Positions 1-8,618 are shown, counted from the first letter of the stretch. The stretch: 64,000 nt of DNA from Streptomyces albireticuli (GCF_002192455.1 NZ_CP021744.1:1736001-1800000), one strand, 5' to 3'. Notes: generated by a model from the letters alone, not told the origin. Made by a program: numbers and translations.

Positions 1-402
1 GTACGCGACGACGGGGATGCCCTTGTCGTTCGCCTTCTTCACCGAGCTCGCTATCGACTTGGCGTCCACCGCGTCGACGATCAGCGCGTCGACCTTCTTG
101 GTGATCATCGTGTCGACCTGCTGCTGCTGGACGGAGGCGTCCTGCTTGGCGTTCTCGTAGAGGACCGTGGTGTCCGAGCCCGCCAATTCCTTGATCTTCT
201 TTTCGATCAGCGGCTTGTCGAAGCGCTCATAACGCGCGGTCTGGTTCTCCGGCAGAAGGAGGCCGATGGTCAGCGCGGCCTTTCCTTCCTTCTTGCCACC
301 GCCGCCGTTGCCGGCTTCCTTGGCTTTCCCGCAGGCGGCGAGACCGGCGGCCATGGAAACGGCCGCCACGGCCACGGCGGCACGACGCAGATGCGTGTTC
401 AC
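1..402 (-). CDS. xylF: Xylose-type sugar ABC transporter substrate-binding lipoprotein (5' part only)
   Basis: Only the N-terminal 134 residues are in the window; the gene continues past the left edge. Translation from a GTG at 402 gives a signal peptide with a lipobox (LAAC, about residues 22-25), a Gly/Lys linker, then the type I periplasmic-binding fold (ALTIGLLLPENQTARYERF and a VDALIVDAVDA stretch), as in XylF/RbsB proteins. A ribosome-binding site (ggaggt) lies 7-8 bases upstream. The protein should be a membrane-anchored receptor handing a pentose, probably xylose, to an XylGH importer. The xylose assignment rests mainly on the adjacent ROK regulator, because rok7B7-xylFGH is a known Streptomyces neighbourhood. 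Ribose or another sugar remains possible. Confidence 0.7.
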   Translation of the reverse strand, partial: MNTHLRRAAVAVAAVSMAAGLAACGKAKEAGNGGGGKKEGKAALTIGLLLPENQTARYERFDKPLIEKKIKELAGSDTTVLYENAKQDASVQQQQVDTMITKKVDALIVDAVDAKSIASSVKKANDKGIPVVAY

Positions 403-476
403 TTGCAGATACCTCCCTGACGAGGCCGCGTCGTTGCGGCCGAGGTGGCTGGAAGTCAACTCGGCCGCCAGAGGAG

Positions 477-490
477 CGTCAAGAAGTAAA
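477..490 (-). promoter_or_regulatory. Candidate Rok7B7 operator upstream of xylF
   Basis: Read on the minus strand this is TTTACTTCTTGACG, which fits at every position the degenerate motif I recall for Rok7B7 targets (TTKAMKHSTTSAVV). It sits about 75 bases upstream of the xylF GTG and contains a TTGACG that could be a -35 box. The match is seen directly; the consensus is from memory. Confidence 0.45.
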
Positions 491-494
491 TCCT

Positions 495-523
495 TAACGA
501 GATGGCAACGATGCCATTCGTTA
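495..523. promoter_or_regulatory. Nested inverted repeat between rok7B7 and xylF
   Basis: The arms are TAACGA (495-500) with TCGTTA (518-523) and ATGGCA (502-507) with TGCCAT (512-517) around an ACGA centre. It lies 74 bases beyond the rok7B7 stop and about 93 bases upstream of xylF. It could be an operator for the xyl promoter or a weak terminator for the ROK gene. The lack of a clean T-run makes me lean to an operator. Confidence 0.45.
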
Positions 524-596
524 TCTGCGTGAACTCAAGATGCGGCCGCGCCGCGCCGCGAGGGCCCCTGGAAAGGCGGAAAGGGGCGGCCGGGAC

Positions 597-1802
597 TCAG
601 GCGGGAACGGGCGCGACGGCCGGGGGCAGCTGGTCCAGAAGACTGGAATCGCCCATCTCGCTGAGGACGAGCGCGAGGGCGCCCAGCACCTCCGCGCGGC
701 CGCCGAGCGCGCCGGGCACGACCTCCAACTGCCGGGCGGCGCTGGGGATCGCGTAGCGCGAGACGGATTCGCGGATGGGCGCGAGGACGAGCTCGCCGGA
801 CTCCGCGAGATCGCCGCCGAGGACGATCCGGCGGGGGTTGAGGAGGTTGCAGAGGTTGGCGACACCGCTGCCGATGTGCCGGCCGACGTCGCCGATCACG
901 CGCCGGCAGCCCGGGTCGCCGTCCTGCGCGAGCTGCACCATGCGCGCCACGGTCAGATCCGTGCCGTGGGCCGAATGGAGCAGGGGCAGCACGTACCGGG
1001 CGGCGGTGAAGGTCTCCAGGCAGCCGCGGTTGCCGCAGCGGCAGACGGGCCCGGACTCGTCGAGGGTGATGTGCCCGATCTCCCCGGCGGTGCCGCCGGG
1101 ACCGCGATAGATCTGCCCGTTGATGACGAGCCCCGCACCGACGCCACTCGCGACCTTGATGTAGGCGAGGTCGGCGGCACCCCGCCCGGCACCCCAGACC
1201 AGCTCGCCGAGGGCCCCGAGGTTGGCGTCGTTGTCGACGTGGACGGGCACGCTGAGCCGGGCGGCGAGGTCGTCGCGGGGGTTGGTGCCGGCCCAGCCCG
1301 GGAGAATCGACGTGGAGCCCAGCGTGCCGGTCTCCACGTCGATGGGCCCGGGCACCCCGAGCCCCACCCCGACGATCTTCGCCGAATCGATCCCGGCCTC
1401 CGAGATCAGCCGCCTGACCAGCCGCTCCGCCCGATCCAGCCCCTGCGCGGCGGAGGCGTCCACGTCCAGCGGCTCGGCGTCCTCGGCCAGCACCCGGTGG
1501 GCGAGGTTCCCGATGGCCACCCGAAGGTGTGTATGCCCGAAGTCGACACCGACGACGATCCCGGCGTCCCCGGACAACGAGACACTCCGCGCCCGCCGCC
1601 CCCCGGAGGACGTGGGCGTGACCTCGACGGTCCCGCCGTCCTTCAGCTCCCGCACGATGTTGGAGACCGTGGCGGCCGACAGCCCCGTGGTCCGGGCGAT
1701 CTCCGCCTGGGTCAGCGACCCCGCCATGCGCACCGCGCGCACGACCCGCTCCAGGTTGGCCCGGTGCAGCGACGACTGCGACCCCGGAGTCTCCACGCCC
1801 AT
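597..1802 (-). CDS. rok7B7: ROK-family transcriptional regulator, Rok7B7-like
   Basis: 401 residues. An N-terminal winged helix-turn-helix (about residues 15-70; SLTQAEIARTTGLSAATVSNIV) is followed by a ROK sugar-kinase fold with the ATP/sugar-binding VGVDFGHTHLRVAIG stretch and the ROK zinc site CRCGNRGCLET. The start is the ATG of MGVETPGSQS, preceded by gggagtgg; a longer frame to 1874 exists but its extra 24 residues do not look like the family. ROK repressors sense sugars through the kinase-like domain. The position between ngcEFG and xylF matches S. coelicolor Rok7B7, a regulator of xylose uptake, carbon control and antibiotic production. The identity is synteny-based; the family assignment is firm. 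Confidence 0.85.
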   Translation of the reverse strand: MGVETPGSQSSLHRANLERVVRAVRMAGSLTQAEIARTTGLSAATVSNIVRELKDGGTVEVTPTSSGGRRARSVSLSGDAGIVVGVDFGHTHLRVAIGNLAHRVLAEDAEPLDVDASAAQGLDRAERLVRRLISEAGIDSAKIVGVGLGVPGPIDVETGTLGSTSILPGWAGTNPRDDLAARLSVPVHVDNDANLGALGELVWGAGRGAADLAYIKVASGVGAGLVINGQIYRGPGGTAGEIGHITLDESGPVCRCGNRGCLETFTAARYVLPLLHSAHGTDLTVARMVQLAQDGDPGCRRVIGDVGRHIGSGVANLCNLLNPRRIVLGGDLAESGELVLAPIRESVSRYAIPSAARQLEVVPGALGGRAEVLGALALVLSEMGDSSLLDQLPPAVAPVPA

Positions 1803-2229
1803 CCACTCCCACCTAGCCGGACACGGCACGCCGACCGTCCCCGCAACCGGACCACGGCTCTGGGGCCCGGCCATCCGTACAACATATGAACTCTAAGCTG
1901 AGCCGTCGGGGGGAGCCGACGTCAAGGGCTTGAAGCACATCGGGGGCAGCATAGGGAAGATAACCGGATGCCCCTGCCCCACCGAGGCGGGGCCCTTGGC
2001 TCCGCCCACGCGGTCCGCCGTAGCGTGCACCGATCGATGCAATCAAGAGGCGACTCAGGCAGCCCACATCGGCATCAGCCCCACGGTTCATACCCACGTA
2101 CGACTAGGGCTCGGCACCAACACCCTCGGCCCTGCACTCGGAGTCGAGGACGGCGGCTCCGACACCCCAGAAGCCCCACCCAGCGTTATCCCCCGGGTGA
2201 GGCTTCTTTGACTTCATTCCGAACTGAGA
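1803..2229. other. Intergenic region upstream of rok7B7
   Basis: No convincing gene. It should hold the leftward rok7B7 promoter, and near its right end the hairpin at 2170-2206. Short frames here lack ribosome-binding sites and family features. Confidence 0.5.
2170..2206 (-). terminator. Putative hairpin terminator after the immunity-like gene
   Basis: GAAGCCCCACCC (2170-2181) pairs with GGGTGAGGCTTC (2195-2206) with one mismatch around a 13-base loop. It lies 24 bases beyond the stop of the minus-strand gene ending at 2230. Confidence 0.4.
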
Positions 2230-2559
2230 CTATTCCGGGCTACATGCTTCCCGATCCGTCAGAAAGGAATGAAGTTCATCGAAGAGGAGGGTAACCGCTT
2301 CGCTACTTTCACTATGCGCGGCTGTAACCCAGAAGTCACCGACTGCGTCTGGGTAAGCCATTCTGATTACCAGCACCTGCCACGCCAGGTTAGCTCCAAG
2401 ATTGGATCTGACAGCTAGCCAATCACGAAACCCTTCGAGGAAACTCCACTCGGTCGCAGCATCCATGCCGTTCACAAATGCAGCCACCTCACCGAATGTA
2501 GTCAAGCCGTACAAATTGGGGCGCCTGCGCAGGTCAAAAAGCCTGTCGCGAAGGTCCAT
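2230..2559 (-). CDS. Hypothetical protein, likely immunity partner of the adjacent toxin tail
   Basis: 109 residues, acidic and soluble, with no signal peptide or membrane segment. I do not recognise a named family. Starting MDLRDRLFDLRRRPNLYGL and carrying a FLEGFRDWLAVR stretch, it resembles small immunity-type proteins found beside polymorphic toxins. It begins 11 bases after the stop of the toxin fragment, on the same strand, the classic toxin-then-immunity order. Base composition is visibly less GC-rich than the neighbouring core genes, suggesting transfer. The immunity function is inferred from position and size only. Confidence 0.55.
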   Translation of the reverse strand: MDLRDRLFDLRRRPNLYGLTTFGEVAAFVNGMDAATEWSFLEGFRDWLAVRSNLGANLAWQVLVIRMAYPDAVGDFWVTAAHSESSEAVTLLFDELHSFLTDREACSPE

Positions 2560-2570
2560 ATTGACACCTG

Positions 2571-3245
2571 CTATCTGGGAGCCGGACTGAAGATTAGGTA
2601 GTCACCGTATTCGAAGTTGGCCCGATACTGCTCAATCGATTCACCTCGCCTTCCAGTCACCGCGTCGAACACTCGGCCGTCCTTGACAACGACATCGTGG
2701 TATTTCCACCCACTGTCGATCCCGCGATACTTACCAAGCTGCGGCGCACCATATTTATCAGTTATTCGCATGATATCGCCGCCGATGATCGACTGGATAT
2801 GGTCAGCAACCTTTTCACACCCACCCGTGCCACAGACCTGCGATGCGGGCTTCGGTTTCCAGGATGCACCCAGGTCCGGGCCACAGGGGCTGGAGTTATG
2901 CACCAGCACCGGCGTGTCACCTGCAAGCACATAGTATGTGTGCAGGCCATCAACAGTCAGATTGTAGGTCTTGGCGGTTTCCTCAAAAGGCCGATTGCCC
3001 TTAACCGTAACAGCGCTGCCGTCGACGGCCCTGAGGGTCATACCGGGGCGGAGCTGAGCAGCCTCGATCCAGTCCTTCTCCGAGGGCGACCAGAAAGGGT
3101 GCTCGTAGGTTGCAGTGAGGTGCTCGACACCTTGAGGAGTCGCTATGCTCAATTCGTTGAAGAGCTTGTCGTGCTCAGTGGCGATCAGGTCAGTTACCTT
3201 GCGCTGCCCCGTCTCGCCGCTGACAGGGTTTGTGGCAGTCACCAC
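2571..3245 (-). pseudogene. Orphan C-terminal tail of a polymorphic toxin: Hint pretoxin domain plus papain-like toxin domain
   Basis: The frame (open to 3290) begins inside a Hint/intein-like module: VVTATNPVSGETG, then HPFW, then the diagnostic HTYYVLAGDTPVLVHN end (numbering from the ATG at 3290, about residues 16-132). This is followed by about 85 residues with CGTGGCEKVADHI, a KYHDVVV histidine and VFDAVTG, the Cys-His-Asp order of papain-fold toxin domains. The long N-terminal part (secretion and RHS or other repeats) of such toxins is missing. Homology stops near 3245, exactly where an opposite-strand FG-GAP fragment begins. The piece is therefore a truncated remnant or orphan cassette rather than a working exported toxin, unless expressed internally. 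The papain-like assignment is moderate; the Hint assignment is good. Confidence 0.65.
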
Positions 3246-3915
3246 GGGGGTCGGCGCGCCGGGCAGCAGGGTGCGTTTCGCCGATATCAACGGCGACGGA
3301 AAGGCCGACTACCTCACCGTCGACGACAACGGCTCCACCCACGCATGGCTCAACAACGGCGGCGACAACCACGGCGGCTGGACCGACCACGGCCAGATAG
3401 CCACCGGAGCCGGCGCCCCCGGTACCCACGTACGCTTTGCCGACATCAACGGCGACGACAAAGCCGACTATCTCGTCGTCGACGACAACGGCGCCGTCCG
3501 CGCCTTTCTCAACAACGGCGGCGACGGCCACGGCGGCTGGACCGACTCTGGCCGCATCGCCACCGGCAACGGCACCCCCGGCAACAACGTCCGCTTCGCC
3601 GACATCAACGGCGACGGAAAGGCCGACTACCTCACCGTCGACAACAACGGCTCCACCCACGCATGGCTCAACAACGGCGGCGACAACCACGGCGGCTGGA
3701 CCGACCACGGCCAAATCGCCGCCGGAGGTGCAAACGCAGGCACCAGCGTCCGCTTCGCCGACATCAATGGCGACGGCAAAGCCGACTACCTCACCGTCGA
3801 CGACAACGGCGCCGTGAACGCCCGGATCAACAACGGCGGTGACGGCCACGGCGGCTGGACCGATTCAGGCCGCATCGCCACAGGAGCCGGTGCAGGCTAC
3901 AAGGTCCGGATCTAG
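3241..3915 (+). pseudogene. FG-GAP/VCBS-like repeat protein, 5'-truncated fragment
   Basis: The open frame runs from 3145, but residues before about 3241 are antisense to the Hint domain and are not repeat-like. From 3241 on there are four near-identical repeats of 53 residues, each with VRFADINGDGKADYLTVDDNG, an N-rich calcium-binding FG-GAP loop typical of secreted beta-propeller proteins. No start codon with a ribosome-binding site or signal peptide is present, so the 5' end is lost. The stop at 3913-3915 overlaps, tail to tail by 4 bases, the stop of the DUF397 gene on the other strand. The loss of both gene starts at one point suggests a single deletion between two divergent genes. Confidence 0.65.
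3274..3909 (+). repeat. Four tandem copies of a 159-bp coding repeat
   Basis: The repeats start at 3274, 3433, 3592 and 3751 (each at the codons of RFADINGD), giving an exact 159-bp period. Copies one and three are almost identical over most of their length, indicating recent duplication or gene conversion. Confidence 0.85.
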
Positions 3916-4205
3916 CGACGATATCGTCGGCGCGGTGCTCGTGCACGAGTGCGTACGACCCGGAGGAAGGCCGACCAAGCCCCCGGCGACGGCGTCAGTA
4001 CCGTCGTCGGCCGATCGCTTTCACGTAAGTGGAGGTGGCCGTCCCGAGCGGCGGCCGCCTCCAGGCATTCCGACCCGCCCCCGCTGCCCGAGAACGACGA
4101 GCGCTGCCAAATGAGCGCGCCGTCGGGAGGGTCATCAGGGGCGGGATCCGGGGGCGAGGCGGGACCGGGGGCGGCAGAGGGCCCGTGCCACCCGGCGCCG
4201 TTCAT
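3912..4205 (-). CDS. DUF397 protein
   Basis: 97 residues. The core WQRSSFSGSGGGSECLEAA..DGHLHLRESDRPTTVLTPSPGAWSAFLRVVR is the DUF397 signature (residues about 33-85), after a proline-rich leader. The ATG overlaps the TGA of the upstream HTH regulator by 4 bases (ATGA), so the two are translationally coupled. HTH-DUF5753/DUF397 pairs are very common in Streptomyces and have been proposed to act as regulator/partner, toxin-antitoxin-like modules. The Arg-rich tail (RTRARAPRRRYRR) is longer than usual and its end overlaps the convergent FG-GAP fragment. Confidence 0.85.
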   Translation of the reverse strand: MNGAGWHGPSAAPGPASPPDPAPDDPPDGALIWQRSSFSGSGGGSECLEAAAARDGHLHLRESDRPTTVLTPSPGAWSAFLRVVRTRARAPRRRYRR

Positions 4206-5050
4206 GGCCCGACCGCCAGTTTTTTGATCAGTTCCAGTGACGGGTCGGGGGCCAGGGCCGCCTTCCGCAAGGTGTCGAAGAGCACCCGGTACCGCCGGAC
4301 GTCCTCGTCCTTCTCCAGGTACGCCGCACCGGCCAGGCTGTCCATTATGACGACGTCCATCCCTGTCGGGAGCAGCCCGTAGAGGACGAACGGCCCGTCC
4401 AGCCCGCCGTGCACCCCGGCGCTGAACGGCATCACCTGGATCCGGGCCCGGCCGCCCTCCACCAGGTCGGCGAGGTGCCGCAGCTGGTCCCGCATGACCT
4501 CGCGGCCGCCGACCTCGGCGCGCAGCACCGCCTCGTAGACCAGGGCCGTGAGCTCGGGAGCGTCCGGCTTCCCGAGGACGGCCTGCCGGGTGGTGCGGGC
4601 CTCGACGCAGCGCTCGGCGTCGGCCTCGTCGTAGTCGTGCCGGCCGCCGCGGAACAGCGCGCGCATGTAGTCGGCCGTCTGGAGGAGACCGGGGACGAGG
4701 ACCGTCTGCCACACCTGGACCGTGACGGCCTTCGCCTCCAGGTGCGCGAGGTCGGCGATGCCAGGGAGGGTACTGCCGTAATGGTTCCACCAGCCCTGCC
4801 GGCGGCCTTCCTTGGCCATGTCCACCAGGGAATCGACCAGCTTCGGATCCGTCACCCCATAAGCGCTCAGCAGCCCGCGGAGTTCGAACGGGCGGATCCC
4901 GTTGGTCCCCGTCTCGATCCGGCTGATCTTGGCCTGCCCGCACTCCAGCGCTTCCGCGGCGTCCTCGCCCGACATGCCCGCGGCTTCTCTGAGCTTCCGC
5001 AGCTCCGCGCCGAGGCGCTTCTGGCGGATGGTGGGGGGCTTCTGCGGCAT
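4202..5050 (-). CDS. XRE-family HTH regulator with DUF5753 domain
   Basis: 282 residues. An N-terminal helix-turn-helix (about 12-70; LRKLREAAGMSGEDAAEALECGQAKISRIETG) is followed by the DUF5753 ligand/partner domain (about 100-275; the LVPGLLQTADYMRAL motif and the IQVMPFSAGVHGGLDGPFVL block). Length and order are standard for this Streptomyces family (Scr1-type regulators). A gggaggatt ribosome-binding site precedes the ATG. It is the first gene of a two-gene unit with the DUF397 gene. The pair lies between ngcG and rok7B7, where as I recall the S. coelicolor order has no such genes, so it may have arrived with the toxin remnant. Confidence 0.9.
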   Translation of the reverse strand: MPQKPPTIRQKRLGAELRKLREAAGMSGEDAAEALECGQAKISRIETGTNGIRPFELRGLLSAYGVTDPKLVDSLVDMAKEGRRQGWWNHYGSTLPGIADLAHLEAKAVTVQVWQTVLVPGLLQTADYMRALFRGGRHDYDEADAERCVEARTTRQAVLGKPDAPELTALVYEAVLRAEVGGREVMRDQLRHLADLVEGGRARIQVMPFSAGVHGGLDGPFVLYGLLPTGMDVVIMDSLAGAAYLEKDEDVRRYRVLFDTLRKAALAPDPSLELIKKLAVGP

Positions 5051-5173
5051 GACAATCCTCCCTTCCTTCGGGAGGAGAGTCTGCCTGCACCCAGTCGACG
5101 AGCACAGTCACTCACAGGGGCGAAAGCCCCTGGAATTTATGCACTTACGATCGATTCGCTCCAGGGCGCCTTC

Positions 5174-6067
5174 CTATTTCAGGGCCCCCGCCGTCAGACC
5201 CGCCTGCACCTGCCGCTGGAAGACGATGTACGCCGCGAGCACCGGCAGCATGGCGATGACGAGCCCGGCGAAGAGGCCGGACCAGTCGCCCTTGTACCCC
5301 TGGCTGACGGCGAGGGCCACCAGCCCCTGCGGCAGCAGCTTCTTGTCCTCGTCACCGACGTTCAGCACGGCGGGCAGCAGGTACTGGTTCCACTGTCCCA
5401 GGAAGTTGAAGATGCCCACGCTGATCAGGCCCGGCTTCGCCATCGGCAGCATCACCTGGAAGAAGGTCCGGGTGTGCGAGGCGCCGTCGATGACCGCGGC
5501 CTCGGCGACCGAGCTGGGCAGCGTACGGAAGAAGCCGCTCAGGAAGAAGATAGTGAACGGCAGCGAATAGGCGATGTAGACCAGGATCAGGCCGTGGTAG
5601 GTGTCCAGCAGCTGCATGTTCTTCATGACGAAGAAGAGCGGCACCAGCGCCAGGATGACCGGGAAACTCATCCCGCCCACGAAGAGGTAATAGATGAAGC
5701 GGTTGCCGGGGAATTCGAACCGGGCGAGCACATAGGCCGCCATCGATCCCAGCAGCATCGTGCCGAAGAGCGAACCCGCCACCACGATCACCGAGTTGAG
5801 GAAGTACTCACTCATGTGCGCCTGGGACCAGGCGCGCGACCAGTTGTCCAGGTGCAGGCTGGAGGGCAGCGCCCAGGGCGAGGTGAAGATGGACTTGTCG
5901 TCCTTGAACGAGCTCATCACCGCCCACAGCAGCGGCAGCGTGACCATCAGGCCCCACAGGATCAGCACTCCGTGCGAGAAGACGTTGAGAACGCCGCCCT
6001 CGCTGCCCTGCCGCCCCTTGGGCGAGTCGACGCCCGGCAGTTCCCGGGGCCCTTGCTGCGCGGTCAC
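5174..6067 (-). CDS. ngcG: Carbohydrate ABC transporter permease (MalG type), NgcG
   Basis: 297 residues with six predicted membrane helices and the MalG/binding-protein-dependent transport signature (EAAVIDGASHTRTFFQVMLPMAKPGL, about residue 190) that docks the ATPase. It is the second membrane subunit for uptake of N-acetylglucosamine and chitobiose. The start is a GTG; 127 bases separate it from ngcF. No ATP-binding subunit is encoded nearby, as expected because NgcEFG and DasABC importers share the separate ATPase MsiK. The substrate assignment comes from the NgcE-like binding protein. Confidence 0.85.
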   Translation of the reverse strand: MTAQQGPRELPGVDSPKGRQGSEGGVLNVFSHGVLILWGLMVTLPLLWAVMSSFKDDKSIFTSPWALPSSLHLDNWSRAWSQAHMSEYFLNSVIVVAGSLFGTMLLGSMAAYVLARFEFPGNRFIYYLFVGGMSFPVILALVPLFFVMKNMQLLDTYHGLILVYIAYSLPFTIFFLSGFFRTLPSSVAEAAVIDGASHTRTFFQVMLPMAKPGLISVGIFNFLGQWNQYLLPAVLNVGDEDKKLLPQGLVALAVSQGYKGDWSGLFAGLVIAMLPVLAAYIVFQRQVQAGLTAGALK

Positions 6068-6194
6068 TGTGCTACCCCCGGGTCGGTCGGGTACGGAGTG
6101 ATCAGGTGGGTCTCGGTGGCCGACCCGGACGAAGTACGCGGCGCAGTACGGGCCGGGTCACGGGCCGCGATACGAGCCCCGCCACGCCCCGCCA

Positions 6195-7118
6195 TCAGAA
6201 CTCCAGCCGTTCGCGCCGGCCCAGCTTCATCACCACACCCGCGAAGATCATGGTGACGATCAGCAGCGCCACCCCGAGCGTGGTCGCGTAACCGGCCTGA
6301 CCGTCCCGGAACGCCTTCGTGTAGAGGAAATAGGCGAGCACTTCGGTGGAGTAGTCCGGCCCACCAGGTCCCACGGTCATGATCTGGACCACGGCGAATC
6401 CATCGAGCGCCATGATCCCCATGTAGACCCAGCCGGTCTGGACCGTGTCCCACAGCAGCGGCAGCGTGATCCGGAAGAAGGTCTGGACGCGATTGGCGCC
6501 GTCGAGCAGCGCCGCCTCGTAGAAGTCCCGGGGAATCGAGCTCATTCCGGCGGAGAAGAGCACCACGTAGAAGCCGACGTTGCTCCACACCATCACCGCC
6601 ATCACGCACCACAGCGCGAGCTGCGGGTCGCCCAGCCAGTCCGGCTGCACGGAGTCCAGGCCGATCGCCTTGAGAAAGGAGTTCAGGGCCCCGCTGTTGG
6701 GGTTGTAGGCGAACTGGAAGAGCAGCGCGACGATGGCGATGGAGAGGACCTGCGGGAAGAAGTAGACCACCTTGTAGAGACCGGAGCCGCGCACCCCGGC
6801 GACCGCGGCGTTCTTCCTCCGGCGGCCGCCGACGTTGAGCATGAAGGCGAAGAACAGACCGAGCCCCAGGGTCACCAGCGGCAGCACCAGCAGGAGCAGC
6901 ACGTTGTGGCCCACGGACTTCCAGAAGATGTCGTCCTCGAACATCTTCCGGTAGTTGTCGAAGCCCACGACCTTGAAGTCGGAACTCAGCCCGGTCCAGT
7001 CCGTGAACGAGTAGTAGATGGCCTGGACGAAAGGCGAGATCACGAACACTGCGTAGATCGCCAGGGGTACGGCCAGGAACCCCACGATGAAACGGTACTT
7101 ACCGTGCTGCATTCTCAC
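6195..7118 (-). CDS. ngcF: Carbohydrate ABC transporter permease (MalF type), NgcF
   Basis: 307 residues with about six membrane helices and the permease EAA loop (EAALLDGANRVQTFFRITLPLLWD, near residue 200). It pairs with NgcG to form the membrane channel. Two starts are possible six bases apart (GTG 7118, ATG 7112); spacing from a gggg stretch slightly favours the ATG. It follows the binding-protein gene by 66 bases in one operon. Confidence 0.85.
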   Translation of the reverse strand: MRMQHGKYRFIVGFLAVPLAIYAVFVISPFVQAIYYSFTDWTGLSSDFKVVGFDNYRKMFEDDIFWKSVGHNVLLLLVLPLVTLGLGLFFAFMLNVGGRRRKNAAVAGVRGSGLYKVVYFFPQVLSIAIVALLFQFAYNPNSGALNSFLKAIGLDSVQPDWLGDPQLALWCVMAVMVWSNVGFYVVLFSAGMSSIPRDFYEAALLDGANRVQTFFRITLPLLWDTVQTGWVYMGIMALDGFAVVQIMTVGPGGPDYSTEVLAYFLYTKAFRDGQAGYATTLGVALLIVTMIFAGVVMKLGRRERLEF

Positions 7119-7184
7119 CGACCCCGATCTGCCGCCCCTGGCCCCGCACCCGCTGACGCCCCGGGTGCCCCTGGTGCCGTCGGA

Positions 7185-8618
7185 TCACTTGTGCTTGTAC
7201 TTCTTGACGGAGTCGTCCTTGCGCGTGTCGTCCGCGAACTTCTGGATCTTGTTGATCGTCTCGTCGGGTGTCATACGCCCGGCCATCATCTCGCCGAGCG
7301 CGGCCACGCCGATCTTCTCCTTCTGCAAGGCCGTGTACCAGTCCCCGATACGCGGGTTGACCACGTTCTGCCCCGCCTTGGCGAGGGCCTCCTGGGAGGC
7401 GCTGAGACCCGGGGGCAGCGTGAGCCCGTCGGTGCCGCCGTTGAGAGAAGTCAGCGAGGAGACCTGCTTGATGAAGTTCTGCGAGGACTTCTTGCCCAGC
7501 ATGATGCGCAGCAGTTCCATGCCGCCCTGCGGGTTCTTGGCGTTCTTGGGCACGATGAACGGCTCGCCGCCCGCGGCCCAGAGGGTGCCGAAGGGCATCT
7601 TGTCGCGCTTGGCGTCCAGGCTGGAGGGCGCCCCGACGGCCATTTTGAAGTCGGCCGGGGTGGTCTGCTTCGATTCGTTCTCCACCCATGAGCCGTTGGG
7701 GATGAAAAGCACCTTCCCCTGGTTCCAGGCGGTCTGGGATTCGATATGGGTGAGACCCGGGGTTCCCCTGAGGATGTAGCCCTTCTTGAAGAGCTCGTAG
7801 TAGGCCTCGAAGGCGGCCTTGACGGCCGGGTCCTTCCAGGCGTTCGGCTCCAGGTTGTCGATCCGGTCGAGGACCTCGCGACCGCCGATCTTGGCGATGA
7901 AGGGATAGAGGCTGAACGGCAGGTAGTACGGGTACTTTCCCGGGTACGTCCAGCCCGCGACGCCCTTCTTCTTCGCCTTCTCGCACAGGGCGAGCATGTC
8001 GTCCCAGGTCTCGGGGTATTGCGCGTCCAGCTTCTCCAGGTTGGTCTTCGAATACCACACGCCGTACACGGTGTACGCGTAGTAGAGGACCCAGGTCTCC
8101 TGGCCCTCGAACTGCCCCATCTCGACGACGCCCGGCCGCAGCGTGTCCCGGACCTTCTTCGACGGGTCGTCGACGGACGGCGCGTCCAGCAGGGCGTTGA
8201 GGTCCGTCAGCTGCTTCTTGCCGACGAGGGTGCCCAAGTCCATCTGCTTGGCACCCGAGTTGTCGATCAGATCGGGCGGGGTGCCGCCGTTGAAGCGGGG
8301 CTGGAGCTGGGTCTGGATCTCCTGCGTCGCCGCGTGCTTGACGGTGGCCTTGGGGTACGCCGCCTTGTACTCGGCCTCGGCGTCCTTCGCGTACTGCTGG
8401 CCGAAGCCGCCGTCGAAGATGACGACGTCGAGTTGCGCCGAATCATTGACCGCGAGCGGGTTCTTCTCGCTCTTCGTCCCCTTGTCGACCTTGTTGTCAT
8501 CACTGTCGCCACCCGAAGCGCAGGCGCTCAGCACGCTCATCGACGGCACCGCGATCAGACCGAGTGCGGAAGCTCTCTTGATCAGGTCGCGCCGGCCGAA
8601 TTCCCCTGTGGATCCCAT
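7185..8618 (-). CDS. ngcE: N-acetylglucosamine/diacetylchitobiose-binding lipoprotein NgcE
   Basis: 477 residues from the ATG of MGSTGEFGRRDLIKRA, preceded by gcgagg; a longer frame to 8657 has no better site. The N-terminus combines a twin-arginine motif (RRDLIK) with a lipobox (VLSAC, about residue 33), so this is a Tat-exported lipoprotein. The rest is a family 1 extracellular solute-binding fold with YAYTVYGVWYSKTNLEKLDAQYPETWDD and the VVIFDGGFGQQYAKD start seen in NgcE proteins. It captures chitin-derived GlcNAc and chitobiose. A dre-like DasR site lies upstream at 8833, consistent with GlcNAc-controlled expression. Confidence 0.88.
   Translation of the reverse strand: MGSTGEFGRRDLIKRASALGLIAVPSMSVLSACASGGDSDDNKVDKGTKSEKNPLAVNDSAQLDVVIFDGGFGQQYAKDAEAEYKAAYPKATVKHAATQEIQTQLQPRFNGGTPPDLIDNSGAKQMDLGTLVGKKQLTDLNALLDAPSVDDPSKKVRDTLRPGVVEMGQFEGQETWVLYYAYTVYGVWYSKTNLEKLDAQYPETWDDMLALCEKAKKKGVAGWTYPGKYPYYLPFSLYPFIAKIGGREVLDRIDNLEPNAWKDPAVKAAFEAYYELFKKGYILRGTPGLTHIESQTAWNQGKVLFIPNGSWVENESKQTTPADFKMAVGAPSSLDAKRDKMPFGTLWAAGGEPFIVPKNAKNPQGGMELLRIMLGKKSSQNFIKQVSSLTSLNGGTDGLTLPPGLSASQEALAKAGQNVVNPRIGDWYTALQKEKIGVAALGEMMAGRMTPDETINKIQKFADDTRKDDSVKKYKHK

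Noticed and set aside
2571..3290. Complete toxin gene starting at the ATG at 3290
   Set aside because: The first 15 residues run across the breakpoint into antisense FG-GAP sequence and there is no ribosome-binding site or export signal.
3190..3849. Minus-strand 219-codon frame across the 159-bp repeats
   Set aside because: Val/Gly repeat translation antisense to the FG-GAP repeats; an effect of repeat composition.
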